Shown here piece after piece: positions 1-8,395 of a stretch of 33,864 bases of DNA. Location of the stretch: contig JAFTEH010000073.1 of assembly GCA_017453745.1 (NCBI GenBank), forward strand, positions 1-33,864. Direction: 5' to 3'. How positions within the stretch are numbered: the stretch's first letter is position 1; the number at the start of each line of letters is the position of its first letter. This stretch comes from Spirochaetaceae bacterium. GTDB lineage: Bacteria > Spirochaetota > Spirochaetia > Treponematales > Treponemataceae. Under the pieces are notes generated by a model. The model made no database searches. It was not told the DNA's origin and saw only the letters and a program-made list of their open reading frames with translations. The position numbers and the translations under genes are program-made.

Positions 1-204
1 CGGGTTTGCTTGTTGCTACTTTCCCTTAGGAACCCTTACCTTCCTAAAACGCGGCAATGCTAACCAGTTGCGTGATGGATTTAAGCAACTGGCAAGTTGG
101 CATTCAGGACTAAAGCCAACTTGAGCCCTAAAGAACCCGCCTGAAAGTAATGAGTTCCTAGTTATGCCCTATGTAATCAAAGCAAACCTGATATTTTTAA
201 TGTG
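1..204 (-). repeat. Mosaic intergenic repeat, unit R1 (runs off the left edge)
   Basis: This unit matches the units near 27.2, 30.4, 30.6 and 33.6 kb. It carries the shared blocks TTTCCCTTAGGAACCCTTAC, CCTTCCTAAAACGCGG, AAGAACCCGCC, GAGTTCCTAGTTATG and AAACCTGATATTTTTAA. It has the long form of the variable centre, with two hairpins: CCAGTTGC paired with GCAACTGG, and CAAGTTGGC paired with GCCAACTTG. It reads in the opposite orientation to the 30-kb copies. No coding potential is visible. Confidence 0.85.
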
Positions 205-561
205 TAGCTTTTGGCACTTATCTATAATTAGTTGCGATTAACTGTTTATATTAAAACTTGATTTCCGTGGTAGGAGAACACGAAAATCAATTAGGTTTAC
301 AAACTGCCGTTTCTGGACTCGGTATTAGACTGGATTGCCGTCCTGCCTGTTGCCTGCCTATCGGTAGACCGTACATGCAACTAGCGACAGTTGCCTTGCA
401 AAAGTAGACATCTATTTTAAAATATAATACACTGTATTTCCGCTTCTAGTAGCGATAAATCCGTGTTCAGTACTTGTGAGCCAAGCAGTTTCTTGTGTTG
501 CTTCTGAATCGCCAAACCCTCTCCCGATAAACCAATCTTTTTTTTGGGATTTTTTGAAAAA
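205..561. other. Intergenic region downstream of the nitrogenase-like operon, no gene seen
   Basis: No open frame here looks like a real gene. An inverted repeat pairs TTGATTTCCGTG (258-269) with CACGAAAATCAA (279-290), with one mismatch. A short hairpin pairs GCAACT with AGTTGC near 378-395. A TATAAT-like string lies near 422-427 but has no well-spaced -35. No convincing rho-independent terminator follows the operon's last stop codon on the minus strand. Confidence 0.5.
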
Positions 562-1821
562 CTATTTTAGGCTATTTAAATACGCATCGATTGTTTCAAT
601 AAGCAAATCAGCCCCGTGCTCTCCAATAATGGGAATATGTTTTGCAACTTGCGAACCAAAAATAAGCGGCATCGAAATACGCATATAGGTATTTGTTTTG
701 TCAACTAATGTACTACTGGTGTCATCTGCCAAAACGAGTGTGTGGTCTAAACTTTTAAGTACATCGATTCTGTCTTTTTCGTGTTGCAAATATGTAATTG
801 CTGAATCTTTTTCTTCTATTGTATGTGTGTTATGCGAAGATATAGTATGCGGTACGGTAAACCCTAAACCTTGTAAAAAATTACTTAAACCTTTAACAGA
901 TTCGTATTCACCGTACAAAAACGCCTGCATTTTGTGTTGCTTAAACATTCGAGCGTACATTTTATACATGCTCGTTTGTTTTGACTTTTTTTGTAAGCGT
1001 GCAAGTACTTTTTCGTTTGGAACCACCTGTAAGATTTTTGCAAGCGTTTGTAAAAAATCGATAGTTTTCTCATATCCGTATGGAACAACATATATGTACG
1101 GCGTTCCAAAAGTTTTTTCTAATTCCCGTGCAGCCTCAAGTGCTTCGTTTCGTAAAACTATGTTTACATCCACTTCATTTATGTTCATTAGTTTTGTAAC
1201 ACTCGTATCGTAGCACAAACTGGTATGAACTGTCATGTCAAATGCTTCACGCATAAGTCGCAGAATTTCATTCACATCACTTGCACATCGGTATGCTCCA
1301 GCAGAGGCACCTAAAATATTATAGCGTTTTGTTTTTCCTGTCTGTTTTGTCGTGTTGCCTTCTGTTATGTTGGCGTTTTTACATATTGATTCAACAAGCA
1401 AAGAATAGGTGAGTTTTAACCCAACGGCATAATCACCTCGAAATCCGCCTTCTTCAAAACTAATTAGTTTTGCTTTAACCTTTTCTTGCATCATGGTGCA
1501 TACGCCACGAATATCAGTTCCGATAACAGCAGACGAAGAAGACGCTACAACAAAAATTACTTTTGGGTTAAAGGTGTGGTCTACTTCAAGTATGGTCGAT
1601 TCTAAACGGCTTGTATCTCCCATGACAACATCATCTTCGCGTAAATGTGTTGTAAAAAGTCGGTTTTCTTGGTCAATCCCCAATTCCCCAAAAAGTCCCA
1701 TGCTATAATGCGTAGTACCTGCTGGACCATATTCGATGATGACACTTTCTTCAATGTTTAAAAGTGTCCACAATATACCCATTCTGTCACTTGGCGTTGG
1801 TAAAAATCTTGTCAAGCTCAT
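562..1821 (-). CDS. Nitrogenase-like component 1, partner (NifK/BchB-position) subunit lacking cluster cysteines
   Basis: This 419-residue protein is the second component-1 subunit of the operon. Its start overlaps the upstream subunit's stop by 4 nt, implying translational coupling and a heteromer. The fold is recognisable. GILWTLLNIEES followed by YGPAGTTHY (residues 31-39) corresponds to the HGPxGCxxY ligand loop of NifK and NifD, and ASSSSAVIGTD (93-103) corresponds to TTCxxEVIGDD. In both loops the ligand cysteine is replaced, by Thr36 and Ser95, and the first P-cluster cysteine also has no counterpart. At about 420 residues it is shorter than NifK and closer to BchB- and NflD-type proteins. 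From the family, its role would be to form the substrate cavity with the cysteine-bearing subunit. The substrate is unknown. Family membership is confident, the function is not. Confidence 0.8.
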   Translation of the reverse strand: MSLTRFLPTPSDRMGILWTLLNIEESVIIEYGPAGTTHYSMGLFGELGIDQENRLFTTHLREDDVVMGDTSRLESTILEVDHTFNPKVIFVVASSSSAVIGTDIRGVCTMMQEKVKAKLISFEEGGFRGDYAVGLKLTYSLLVESICKNANITEGNTTKQTGKTKRYNILGASAGAYRCASDVNEILRLMREAFDMTVHTSLCYDTSVTKLMNINEVDVNIVLRNEALEAARELEKTFGTPYIYVVPYGYEKTIDFLQTLAKILQVVPNEKVLARLQKKSKQTSMYKMYARMFKQHKMQAFLYGEYESVKGLSNFLQGLGFTVPHTISSHNTHTIEEKDSAITYLQHEKDRIDVLKSLDHTLVLADDTSSTLVDKTNTYMRISMPLIFGSQVAKHIPIIGEHGADLLIETIDAYLNSLK

Positions 1822-3116
1822 GCTGAAAGCTCCTTTTGTATGTTCATTGCTTCTTGATACGAAACGATAAGTTGTTGTATAAAAAAGTTTGTAACCTCAA
1901 ACCCAAGCATACTTCCTGCTCTGTCGGTGTGAACAATGGCTATCCCCTTTTTTCTTAAACGCATTGCATATTCATGCCCAAGATAAAGCGTCGGTTTTAA
2001 CTCATCATAAATATATTGCAACGGTGCAATGTTTGCAGGCTGCGTTATGTAAGGGTCTGCATGTTTTAAGATAATGTGAATATCCTCATTGTCATCTTCT
2101 GTGATAGTATGACATTGGATTAACTGTGGTATCATGCCCAGTTCGCACATAAAACTGTTTGATTCTAAACAGCGAAACGGCGTATTCCCATAGATAAATG
2201 AAACGCCCTGTAACATGTCCTTCGCTTCTGTCATAGCAACTATTGCACGATCCTTGAGTTTAACTAATTCATCAGGATAATCAACTTGTAAAAACTCAAA
2301 CAAAGTTTTATACGCCTGTTCAATTCTATCTGGATGTGTGAACTTGTCAAATAAAATATAGGGTATGTTAAATGTACTTTGCATTTTTTTTGCTAATGCA
2401 AGCCCCAGTTCATGCACTACAATATTTACCCTTGCTTGTGGGGCATGTTTTATTTCATCAACCGTGATGCCTGATGGTATCATTGCACTAATGTCAATGT
2501 TTGCATTTTTTAAAACCCTATACACTTCAGTGTCGCTAAAATTGCCCATTCTCTGTCCGATAATATTGACGCTGTTCTTTTTTTCGCACATCTCCATCAT
2601 CGAAAAACTTGCGGTGAGTGTTCGCTCAATTCCTGGTAAATGATTATTGCACTTAAAATGCTCGGTATGTACCGCCATGACAGGTATGTTATATTTTTCT
2701 TGCAACGAGTAGGCAACCGAATCAAAATCATCTCCGATAATTTCTGGAACACATGTTGTCACAATATATACAGCATCTGGTTTACATTCACGCATCAATT
2801 CATCAAATGCTTGTTCAGTTTTTTTTGCACAACCGAATGTAATATCATGTTGGTCAATGACAACTGAAACGCAACGGCCTTGTAATCCGCCCCAATCATC
2901 AGAATGGATTGTCATGTGCTTTGTATAGTACGCACACTCGTCAGTTCCAACAATCATCATCCACGCATTTTTAATTCCGCGAATTGCCATTGCCGCTCCC
3001 ATTAATGGACAGTGTGTTCCTGGAAACTGTGCAAAGGTAAGCGAATGAATATCCTTTTTAGGATCTTCTATTTGACTTAGCGTTTTTAATCTTTGTAACA
3101 ATTCTTTACCGTTCAT
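1818..3116 (-). CDS. Nitrogenase-like component 1, cysteine-bearing (NifD/BchN-like) subunit
   Basis: This 432-residue protein begins at an ATG with a strong AAGGAG Shine-Dalgarno. Three cysteines sit where component-1 proteins bind their Fe-S cluster: Cys36 (GTHCPLMGA), Cys61 (GTDECAYYT) and Cys122 (TTCVPEIIGDD). The spacings of 25 and 61 residues equal those I recall for BchN of dark protochlorophyllide reductase (26, 51, 112). The segment IPSGITVDEIKHAPQARVN (214-231) aligns with the NifD stretch leading into the FeMo-co cysteine, but His235 occupies that cysteine position. Near the C terminus (HTDRAGSMLGFE) Leu404 replaces the FeMo-co histidine. It therefore appears to carry a [4Fe-4S]-type cluster and no FeMo-co. 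Together with its partner and the NifH-like protein it should form an ATP-dependent two-electron reductase of unknown substrate. Confidence 0.85.
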   Translation of the reverse strand: MNGKELLQRLKTLSQIEDPKKDIHSLTFAQFPGTHCPLMGAAMAIRGIKNAWMMIVGTDECAYYTKHMTIHSDDWGGLQGRCVSVVIDQHDITFGCAKKTEQAFDELMRECKPDAVYIVTTCVPEIIGDDFDSVAYSLQEKYNIPVMAVHTEHFKCNNHLPGIERTLTASFSMMEMCEKKNSVNIIGQRMGNFSDTEVYRVLKNANIDISAMIPSGITVDEIKHAPQARVNIVVHELGLALAKKMQSTFNIPYILFDKFTHPDRIEQAYKTLFEFLQVDYPDELVKLKDRAIVAMTEAKDMLQGVSFIYGNTPFRCLESNSFMCELGMIPQLIQCHTITEDDNEDIHIILKHADPYITQPANIAPLQYIYDELKPTLYLGHEYAMRLRKKGIAIVHTDRAGSMLGFEVTNFFIQQLIVSYQEAMNIQKELSA

Positions 3117-3138
3117 TTTTTCTCCTTAAAAAATTTTT

Positions 3139-3918
3139 TTAGGCTAATTCTTTATATGCTATGAGAGGTTTTTTTCGCCCGTCCACATAAATAATATCAC
3201 AGTCAACATCGTAAACATCTTTCATCATTCTTGAAGTAATAACTTTTTCTGGAGTACCTTCATCGTATTTTTGACCATCTTTAATTACAACAATCCAATC
3301 GCTTACTTCTAGTGCTTGTGCTAAATCATGTAAGACCATCACAACACCGATGTTGTTTTCACGATTTAATTTTTTTATCAGTTGCATCATTTCAAGTTGA
3401 TGTGCTATGTCAAGATATGTTGTCGGTTCATCTAAAAACAAAATATCTGGTTTTTGACTTAATACGGTTGCAATCCATACACGCTGACTTTCACCACCAG
3501 AACATGACTGTATGGATTTTTCTCTTAAATTCCAAACACCAGTTGCTTTCATTGCCCAATCAATAATTGCATTGTCTTCGTCGCTGTTTCTTTCGTACCA
3601 TTTTTGATACGGAATACGCCCATATCCGACAAGTTCTTTTACTTGAAAATCGGGCGGAGCAGAATGTATTTGTGGTAATACACCAACAGAGCGAGCGAAC
3701 TCTTTTGACTCAAATGATTTAATATCTCTTCCGTCAAAAAAAATATGTCCCTCTTTAAAAGACAAAAGTCGCGTGAGTGCTTTTAAAACAGTTGATTTTC
3801 CACTTCCGTTTGGTCCGATAATCGAAGTGATTTTTCCTCTCTTAATTTCAATGTCTAAACAGTTGACAACAGGTTTACCCCCATATCCAATTTGTAACGA
3901 TTGCGTTTTAATGTCCAC
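3139..3918 (-). CDS. FecE/BtuD-type ABC transporter ATP-binding protein
   Basis: This 259-residue cytoplasmic ATPase powers the permease encoded just upstream. Visible motifs are Walker A GPNGSGKST, a Q-loop within VGVLPQIHSAP, signature SCSGGESQRVWIA (CSGGE instead of the usual LSGGQ), Walker B DILFLDEP and the switch histidine in VLHDLAQA. The start is a GTG inside the permease gene, overlapping it by 11 nt, so translation is coupled. The family imports ferric siderophores, haem, cobalamin and similar metal chelates. The sequence alone does not say which substrate. It ends 23 nt before the nitrogenase-like subunit gene begins, within the same operon. Confidence 0.92.
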   Translation of the reverse strand: MDIKTQSLQIGYGGKPVVNCLDIEIKRGKITSIIGPNGSGKSTVLKALTRLLSFKEGHIFFDGRDIKSFESKEFARSVGVLPQIHSAPPDFQVKELVGYGRIPYQKWYERNSDEDNAIIDWAMKATGVWNLREKSIQSCSGGESQRVWIATVLSQKPDILFLDEPTTYLDIAHQLEMMQLIKKLNRENNIGVVMVLHDLAQALEVSDWIVVIKDGQKYDEGTPEKVITSRMMKDVYDVDCDIIYVDGRKKPLIAYKELA

Positions 3919-4918
3919 TTACTTTTCCTTTTTTTCTAAGCATGTACAGGAAAAAAGGTCCCCCGACCACGCTCATGACAATACCAACAGGAATTTCCAT
4001 TCCTGGTACGACTGTTCTTCCCACCGTGTCAGCTATGAGCAGTACTAAACTGCCCAGTAAAAGCGATGTGGGAAGCATTTTTTTATAATCAGAACCGACA
4101 AGCATCCTACTGATATGCGGAACAACGAGCCCGACAAAACCTATCATGCCTGCAACAGAAACAGTTGCTGCTGCTAAAAATGCCGAAATACTTGACAGTA
4201 CGATTCTTGTTTTACTTACATTAACACCGAGCGAAGAAGCAACTTCATCACCTAATTGCAATGTGTTTGCGTGCTTAATGCACAAAAGCGATAATACTAA
4301 TCCAATGCCTGCGTAAACAATAGCGATGCGTACATGAGTCCAGTTTCTCCCAGAAAGACTTCCGTTCATAAATGCCAACACTCCCTCAAGACTATCTGAA
4401 TGAAGCATTTGCAAAAGTGCATTGTACGCACCTAAAACACTATTGACGGCAACCCCTGAAAGAATAATACGGACAGGATCAACGCCACCTTTCCATGCAA
4501 GGCTATAGATTAAAGCACAGGCGAGTGCCGCTCCGCCAAAAGCAAAAAGCGGAACAGCATTTGTCATGTGTGGAAACAAAAGTAAAATGGTTGTTGCCGC
4601 TGTGCCTGCCCCTGCTGACACACCGATTGTACCAGGATCTGCTAAAGGATTTCTCATAACCGATTGCAACAATGCCCCCGATGCTGACAGTGATGAACCT
4701 ATTAACATCGCAAGTATTACTCGCGGTAAACGGAGATTCATTACAACAATTTTGACTGTGGACTTTTCACTACTAAAAAGTGCACTGACAATTTGTTTGA
4801 CACTGTACGCTGCACTTCCAACATTTATTGCAACTAAAGCTACAAGGGCAATTAACATCACTAAAATAATCCAAATAGCTCCTGTCTTTATTACAGATGT
4901 TTTGCTTTTTGTTTCCAT
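3908..4918 (-). CDS. FecCD-family ABC transporter permease
   Basis: This 336-residue inner-membrane permease has an N-terminal transmembrane segment (about 12-34) and at least eight hydrophobic stretches. Family landmarks are LRLPRVILAMLIGSSLSASG, VMRNPLADPGTIGVSAGAG, and GMIGFVGLVVPHISRML near the C terminus. It would work as a homodimer with the FecE-like ATPase, passing a metal chelate or corrinoid/haem-type substrate delivered by the double binding protein. A 65-nt gap separates it from the binding-protein gene upstream, and no strong Shine-Dalgarno is visible before its ATG. It may depend on a separate leader structure or on coupling. Confidence 0.93.
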   Translation of the reverse strand: METKSKTSVIKTGAIWIILVMLIALVALVAINVGSAAYSVKQIVSALFSSEKSTVKIVVMNLRLPRVILAMLIGSSLSASGALLQSVMRNPLADPGTIGVSAGAGTAATTILLLFPHMTNAVPLFAFGGAALACALIYSLAWKGGVDPVRIILSGVAVNSVLGAYNALLQMLHSDSLEGVLAFMNGSLSGRNWTHVRIAIVYAGIGLVLSLLCIKHANTLQLGDEVASSLGVNVSKTRIVLSSISAFLAAATVSVAGMIGFVGLVVPHISRMLVGSDYKKMLPTSLLLGSLVLLIADTVGRTVVPGMEIPVGIVMSVVGGPFFLYMLRKKGKVSGH

Positions 4919-4983
4919 ATTATTTTACAACCGTTTATACACAAAGCTACTGCTATAGTTTTTTTAAACCTTTTTAGTTTGTT

Positions 4984-6846
4984 TTATTTGCCAAAATGGT
5001 TCAGTACGAGCGTATTAAGTTCACTTATGTGATCGACTACATTTATTCCTGCTGATGAAATAAAATAAATAGGCAAATACAAAATATTACCATCGCGAAT
5101 CGCTTCTATTGCGTTCCAATATTCACGATTTTTGTCAAAGTCTTCTTCCATTATTGTTTTGTGTCCTTCACCTGTTGGGCTCATTCCAACTGCTAACACA
5201 ATATCAGGATGTAAATCTAATGCTTGCTCATAATCGATTTGTACCATTGATGCTTTATCATTTGAGTACACATTTGTTAAGCCAATCATGTCAGCCATTG
5301 TACCAAGCGTTCCACCCGATGTTTGAATATAATGAGATGGTGGAGATGACTGTAACACCATAACGGTTTTGCCGTTGAGTTTTTCTTTTGAAGTAGCTAA
5401 CGATTTTTCTAATTGCTCAAAAGAAGTTAACATTTCTTTTCCGTCAATGCTCCCTTTTCCAAATGCGTTGATTAAACATTCAGTTTGCATTTTAATTGAT
5501 TCATAAGAAACGGTATGTCCCGCGTCAACAAAGTAAACAGGTATGCCAATATCTTGTAATTGCTTGCCGTATGTTTCAGCCGATGTATATCCCAGTATAA
5601 CTAAATCTGGTTCAAGTGCAACAACAGTTTCTATATCAAAGTTGCTGTTCATTACAGTATTCAAAAGAACTGCGTCCTTTAACGAATCTGGCCACCTCAG
5701 AACCGAAGATTTTGGAATAGCAATCATTTTTACACCGAGTTTATTTAGAGCTAACACAGGACTTGAATTCATACAAACAACACGCTCTGGTATTTTGTCA
5801 AGTTTTACCGATTCGGTGTAGCCTAGTTTTTGCATATTTTCAGGGTAATGTATTGTGATACCATTTGACATTTCTTCGCGTCCTTCAAGCATATCAATCA
5901 AAGCATGTACACTGTCAATAATTTGTAAACCCTTACTTGAAATATATTCTGTGCCTAAATACACAATGTTATTATTTTTTACTGCATCAATTTGGTTCCA
6001 CACATCTCTATCCGAATTAAACACCTCTTCAAAAATTGCTCGTACTTGTTCGCCACTTGCAATACCTGGACTAATTCCAAAAATTATTGTAGGATTTTGT
6101 GTAATACAGGTTTCAATATCTGATGGAGTGGTACGCATGCTTGGGTCAATAATGCTATCTGTCAAGTTTTCATAAGGCAACATCGAAAGCATACTTCCTA
6201 AATAGCCTTGGCTTGTTTGTAAGTACGAGCCAGGCTTATGAAAGAATATCATCATTTTTTCTTTTGTGTGTGACTTTGTAAAATCGCTTGCTCTTTTTTC
6301 TACATTGCTAAATTCAGTTTCGATTTCAGTTTTTAATCTTTCGTCACCGAATGATTTTGCTAATGCAATAGAACCTAATTTTGTTTCATTGTATGTTACC
6401 GATGGCCCCTCTTGTGTATAATACACAGGAATACCTGCATCAACAAATTGTTTTCCGTACGTTTCTTTTTGGTAATGACCGACCAACACAAGATCTGGTT
6501 CTAATGCTACAATGCTTTCCATGTCAAGTCCACTCATCCCCACAGTAATTTGTGGTAGTTCATAAATATATTCAGGCCATTCAGCAGAACCTGACACGAG
6601 ATTTGTAATTGCGACAGGTTTTACATTTGCCCTTACTAAAACCTGTAATGCAGTATTAGAAAGACAAACAATGCGTTCAGGCTTGGAATCTAACACAAGT
6701 GTTTCTCCCTCTTTGTCTTTCATAAATTCAGGATAATACAATGTAAATGCTCCCTTTCCGGCATTTGCATATCCATCATCTTTTGTACAAGAAAAAAAAC
6801 TTGACAATAAAAAAACGCTAATAAAAATAAAAAGACTTTTTTTCAT
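4984..6846 (-). CDS. Lipoprotein with two tandem-fused periplasmic metal-chelate binding domains
   Basis: This 620-residue protein starts with a lipoprotein signal (MKKSLFIFIS...SSFFSC, lipidated Cys20 predicted, a relaxed spirochaete lipobox). It carries two homologous FepB/BtuF-type modules. Module 1 (about 33-330) starts FTLYYPEFM and has PERIVCLSNTALQVL, DMESIVALEPDLVLVG and ETYGKQFVDAGIPVYY. Module 2 (about 335-620) starts ITIHYPENM and has PERVVCMNSSPVLAL, DIETVVALEPDLVILG and ETYGKQLQDIGIPVYF. Family members normally have one such module of about 300-350 residues, so this is an in-frame tandem duplication. It should be anchored in a membrane and hand substrate to the FecCD/FecE transporter. 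Two modules could bind one large ligand, deliver two ligands, or have different specificities. Confidence 0.9.
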   Translation of the reverse strand: MKKSLFIFISVFLLSSFFSCTKDDGYANAGKGAFTLYYPEFMKDKEGETLVLDSKPERIVCLSNTALQVLVRANVKPVAITNLVSGSAEWPEYIYELPQITVGMSGLDMESIVALEPDLVLVGHYQKETYGKQFVDAGIPVYYTQEGPSVTYNETKLGSIALAKSFGDERLKTEIETEFSNVEKRASDFTKSHTKEKMMIFFHKPGSYLQTSQGYLGSMLSMLPYENLTDSIIDPSMRTTPSDIETCITQNPTIIFGISPGIASGEQVRAIFEEVFNSDRDVWNQIDAVKNNNIVYLGTEYISSKGLQIIDSVHALIDMLEGREEMSNGITIHYPENMQKLGYTESVKLDKIPERVVCMNSSPVLALNKLGVKMIAIPKSSVLRWPDSLKDAVLLNTVMNSNFDIETVVALEPDLVILGYTSAETYGKQLQDIGIPVYFVDAGHTVSYESIKMQTECLINAFGKGSIDGKEMLTSFEQLEKSLATSKEKLNGKTVMVLQSSPPSHYIQTSGGTLGTMADMIGLTNVYSNDKASMVQIDYEQALDLHPDIVLAVGMSPTGEGHKTIMEEDFDKNREYWNAIEAIRDGNILYLPIYFISSAGINVVDHISELNTLVLNHFGK

Positions 6847-6895
6847 AATTGGTTTTACATCTCCTTAGAAAATTGTCATGTGTATTAAAATAAGT

Positions 6896-7657
6896 TTATG
6901 GTTCGTCTATACTTAGGCTTAAAACTCGTTCGGCCAATTCTTTGTATTTTTGATATAGCTCAGAAGTGGGAACATATTGTATTATAGTTCCGCCTAAGTC
7001 TTCACCTTTTTGAATATCATTACTTCGGGGAATCCGCATAATGACATCAACACCGATTTCTTTGCTCGCTTTGTCAACGATTTGGTCTTCGTTTTCAATG
7101 TTGCGTGAATTTTGAATTAAGCCTGCAACATGGGCATAGCCACGCGAAGCAAAGTTTTTTACTGCACGGGCAATATTGTCGGCGGCGTACAATGCCATCA
7201 TTTCGCCAGAAGTTACGATAAAGACTTCTCGAGCATAGCCCTCACGAATGGGCATTGCAAAACCGCCACAAACAACATCGCCTAACACATCGTAAATAAC
7301 AATTTCAGGTTTATACGTTTCAAAGGCTTTCAGTTCTGAAAGTTTTTCAAATGCAGAGATAATTCCACGCCCTGCACAGCCGATGCCGGGAGTTGGTCCA
7401 CCTGATTCAACACAGAGCACACCACCAAAACCCTCAAACACAATATCCGAAAGTTCAAGCTCATCGCCTTTTTCACGGAGTTGGTCTAGGACAGTTGGAA
7501 TGCGTTTTCCACCCATAAGCGGTTTTGTTGAATCGGCTTTGGGATCGCATCCAACTTGCATTACCTTGTAGCCCATGACAGAAAGCATAGCAGAAATATG
7601 AGAAGTCGTTGTGCTCTTTCCGATTCCACCTTTGCCGTAAATTGCTATTTTACGCAT
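6896..7657 (-). CDS. NifH-like ATP-dependent reductase Fe protein
   Basis: This 253-residue protein is a NifH/BchL/CfbC-type homodimeric Fe protein, which passes electrons to a component-1 partner on ATP hydrolysis. It has P-loop GKGGIGKST (8-16), switch I GCDPKADST (36-44), GIGCAGRG with Cys94, and DVLGDVVCGGFAMPIR with Cys130. The two cysteines bind the intersubunit [4Fe-4S] cluster, equivalent to NifH Cys97 and Cys132. Arg97 within CAGRG lies where NifH can be ADP-ribosylated. It is slightly shorter than NifH (about 290), lacking a C-terminal tail, as nitrogenase-like Fe proteins often do. It sits 12 nt after the flavodoxin gene, which suggests flavodoxin is its electron donor. nifB, nifE and nifN are absent from the window. 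Confidence 0.93.
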   Translation of the reverse strand: MRKIAIYGKGGIGKSTTTSHISAMLSVMGYKVMQVGCDPKADSTKPLMGGKRIPTVLDQLREKGDELELSDIVFEGFGGVLCVESGGPTPGIGCAGRGIISAFEKLSELKAFETYKPEIVIYDVLGDVVCGGFAMPIREGYAREVFIVTSGEMMALYAADNIARAVKNFASRGYAHVAGLIQNSRNIENEDQIVDKASKEIGVDVIMRIPRSNDIQKGEDLGGTIIQYVPTSELYQKYKELAERVLSLSIDEP

Positions 7658-7669
7658 GTGTTTTATTTC

Positions 7670-8089
7670 CTACAATGCAGAACCAAGTGCTCGGCAATCA
7701 CTGAGTGCATCATCATTTGGCGTTTCGTTTGCCATAACACTGTCTGTGATTAATGTTGCACCAGCAGATTTACAACGGTCTTCCCAATCACGCATCCACT
7801 GACCATCGCCCCAACCGTACGAACCGAAAAGAGCAATGCGTTTGCCTGAAAGGTGCGATTCAACTGATGTAAACATAGGTTCAAACACTTCTTCTTCGAG
7901 CACTTCCGCCCCCATTGCTGGGCAACCAAATGCGATAGCGTCAAAATCGGCTACCATGCTGCCTGTAAATTCAGTCGGTCCAAAAACAGAAACATCAGAA
8001 CCTGCTGATTTAGCACCTTCAACGATAGCGTCAGCCATAGCTTTTGTATTGCCTGTTCCGCTCCAATAAACTACTGCAATTTTTTTCAT
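7670..8089 (-). CDS. Short-chain flavodoxin
   Basis: This 139-residue protein is of the short flavodoxin type found in clostridia and Megasphaera. The phosphate-binding loop WSGTGNTKAMA begins near residue 9. Other landmarks are FGCPAMGAEVLEE (the 50s loop) and ALFGSYGWGDGQWM (the 90s loop, with the aromatic residues that stack on FMN). An AAGGAG Shine-Dalgarno precedes the ATG. It carries one or two electrons at low potential. Placement directly before the NifH-like gene suggests it is the dedicated reductant, which is inference from context. A stand-alone housekeeping role is possible but less likely given the tight spacing. Confidence 0.92.
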   Translation of the reverse strand: MKKIAVVYWSGTGNTKAMADAIVEGAKSAGSDVSVFGPTEFTGSMVADFDAIAFGCPAMGAEVLEEEVFEPMFTSVESHLSGKRIALFGSYGWGDGQWMRDWEDRCKSAGATLITDSVMANETPNDDALSDCRALGSAL

Positions 8090-8100
8090 AGTAAAACTCC

Positions 8101-8379
8101 TTACACAGCGTTGTTTTTCAAAATATTTTGAAGCGATGAGAGAGAACTGGTGTGCGAGCGAACGACATTAGTTGTCGCAGGCACATTATTTAAAACCGTG
8201 TGTACCAACTTGTGAGACACCGTGTTTGTAAATAACACCACCAAATCAGGATTTCCCATTCGCCCCTTAATATCTGAACATGACTTACAAAAAACTTTTG
8301 CCTTTAAACCATGCTTTTTACATTCATCGCAGTATCGCCGTTCCATACATTCGTTTCCACCAATTATTACAATACTCAT
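8101..8379 (-). CDS. Small DUF2325-type protein, first gene of the operon
   Basis: This 92-residue protein begins MSIVIIGGNECMERR and contains DLVVLFTNTVSHKLVHTV and a late SHTSSLSSL, which is the pattern of DUF2325 proteins (IIGG start, VSHK centre, S-rich end). It adds four cysteines in its first half: Cys11, a CDEC pair and a CKSC pair, which could bind a metal or Fe-S cluster. No function is established for the family to my knowledge. It is first in the transcript, ahead of flavodoxin, and could be a regulatory, redox or maturation accessory of the nitrogenase-like enzyme. Family call moderately sure, role unknown. Confidence 0.7.
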   Translation of the reverse strand: MSIVIIGGNECMERRYCDECKKHGLKAKVFCKSCSDIKGRMGNPDLVVLFTNTVSHKLVHTVLNNVPATTNVVRSHTSSLSSLQNILKNNAV

Positions 8380-8395
8380 ATATCTACCCTCATTA

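Noticed and set aside
698..1213. 171-residue plus-strand open frame
   Set aside because: It is antisense to the NifK-like gene, lacks domain features and reads as the complement of a real coding frame.
562..8379. A nitrogen-fixation (nif) operon
   Set aside because: FeMo-co ligands are missing, the partner subunit lacks P-cluster cysteines, and no nifB, nifE or nifN is present in the window.
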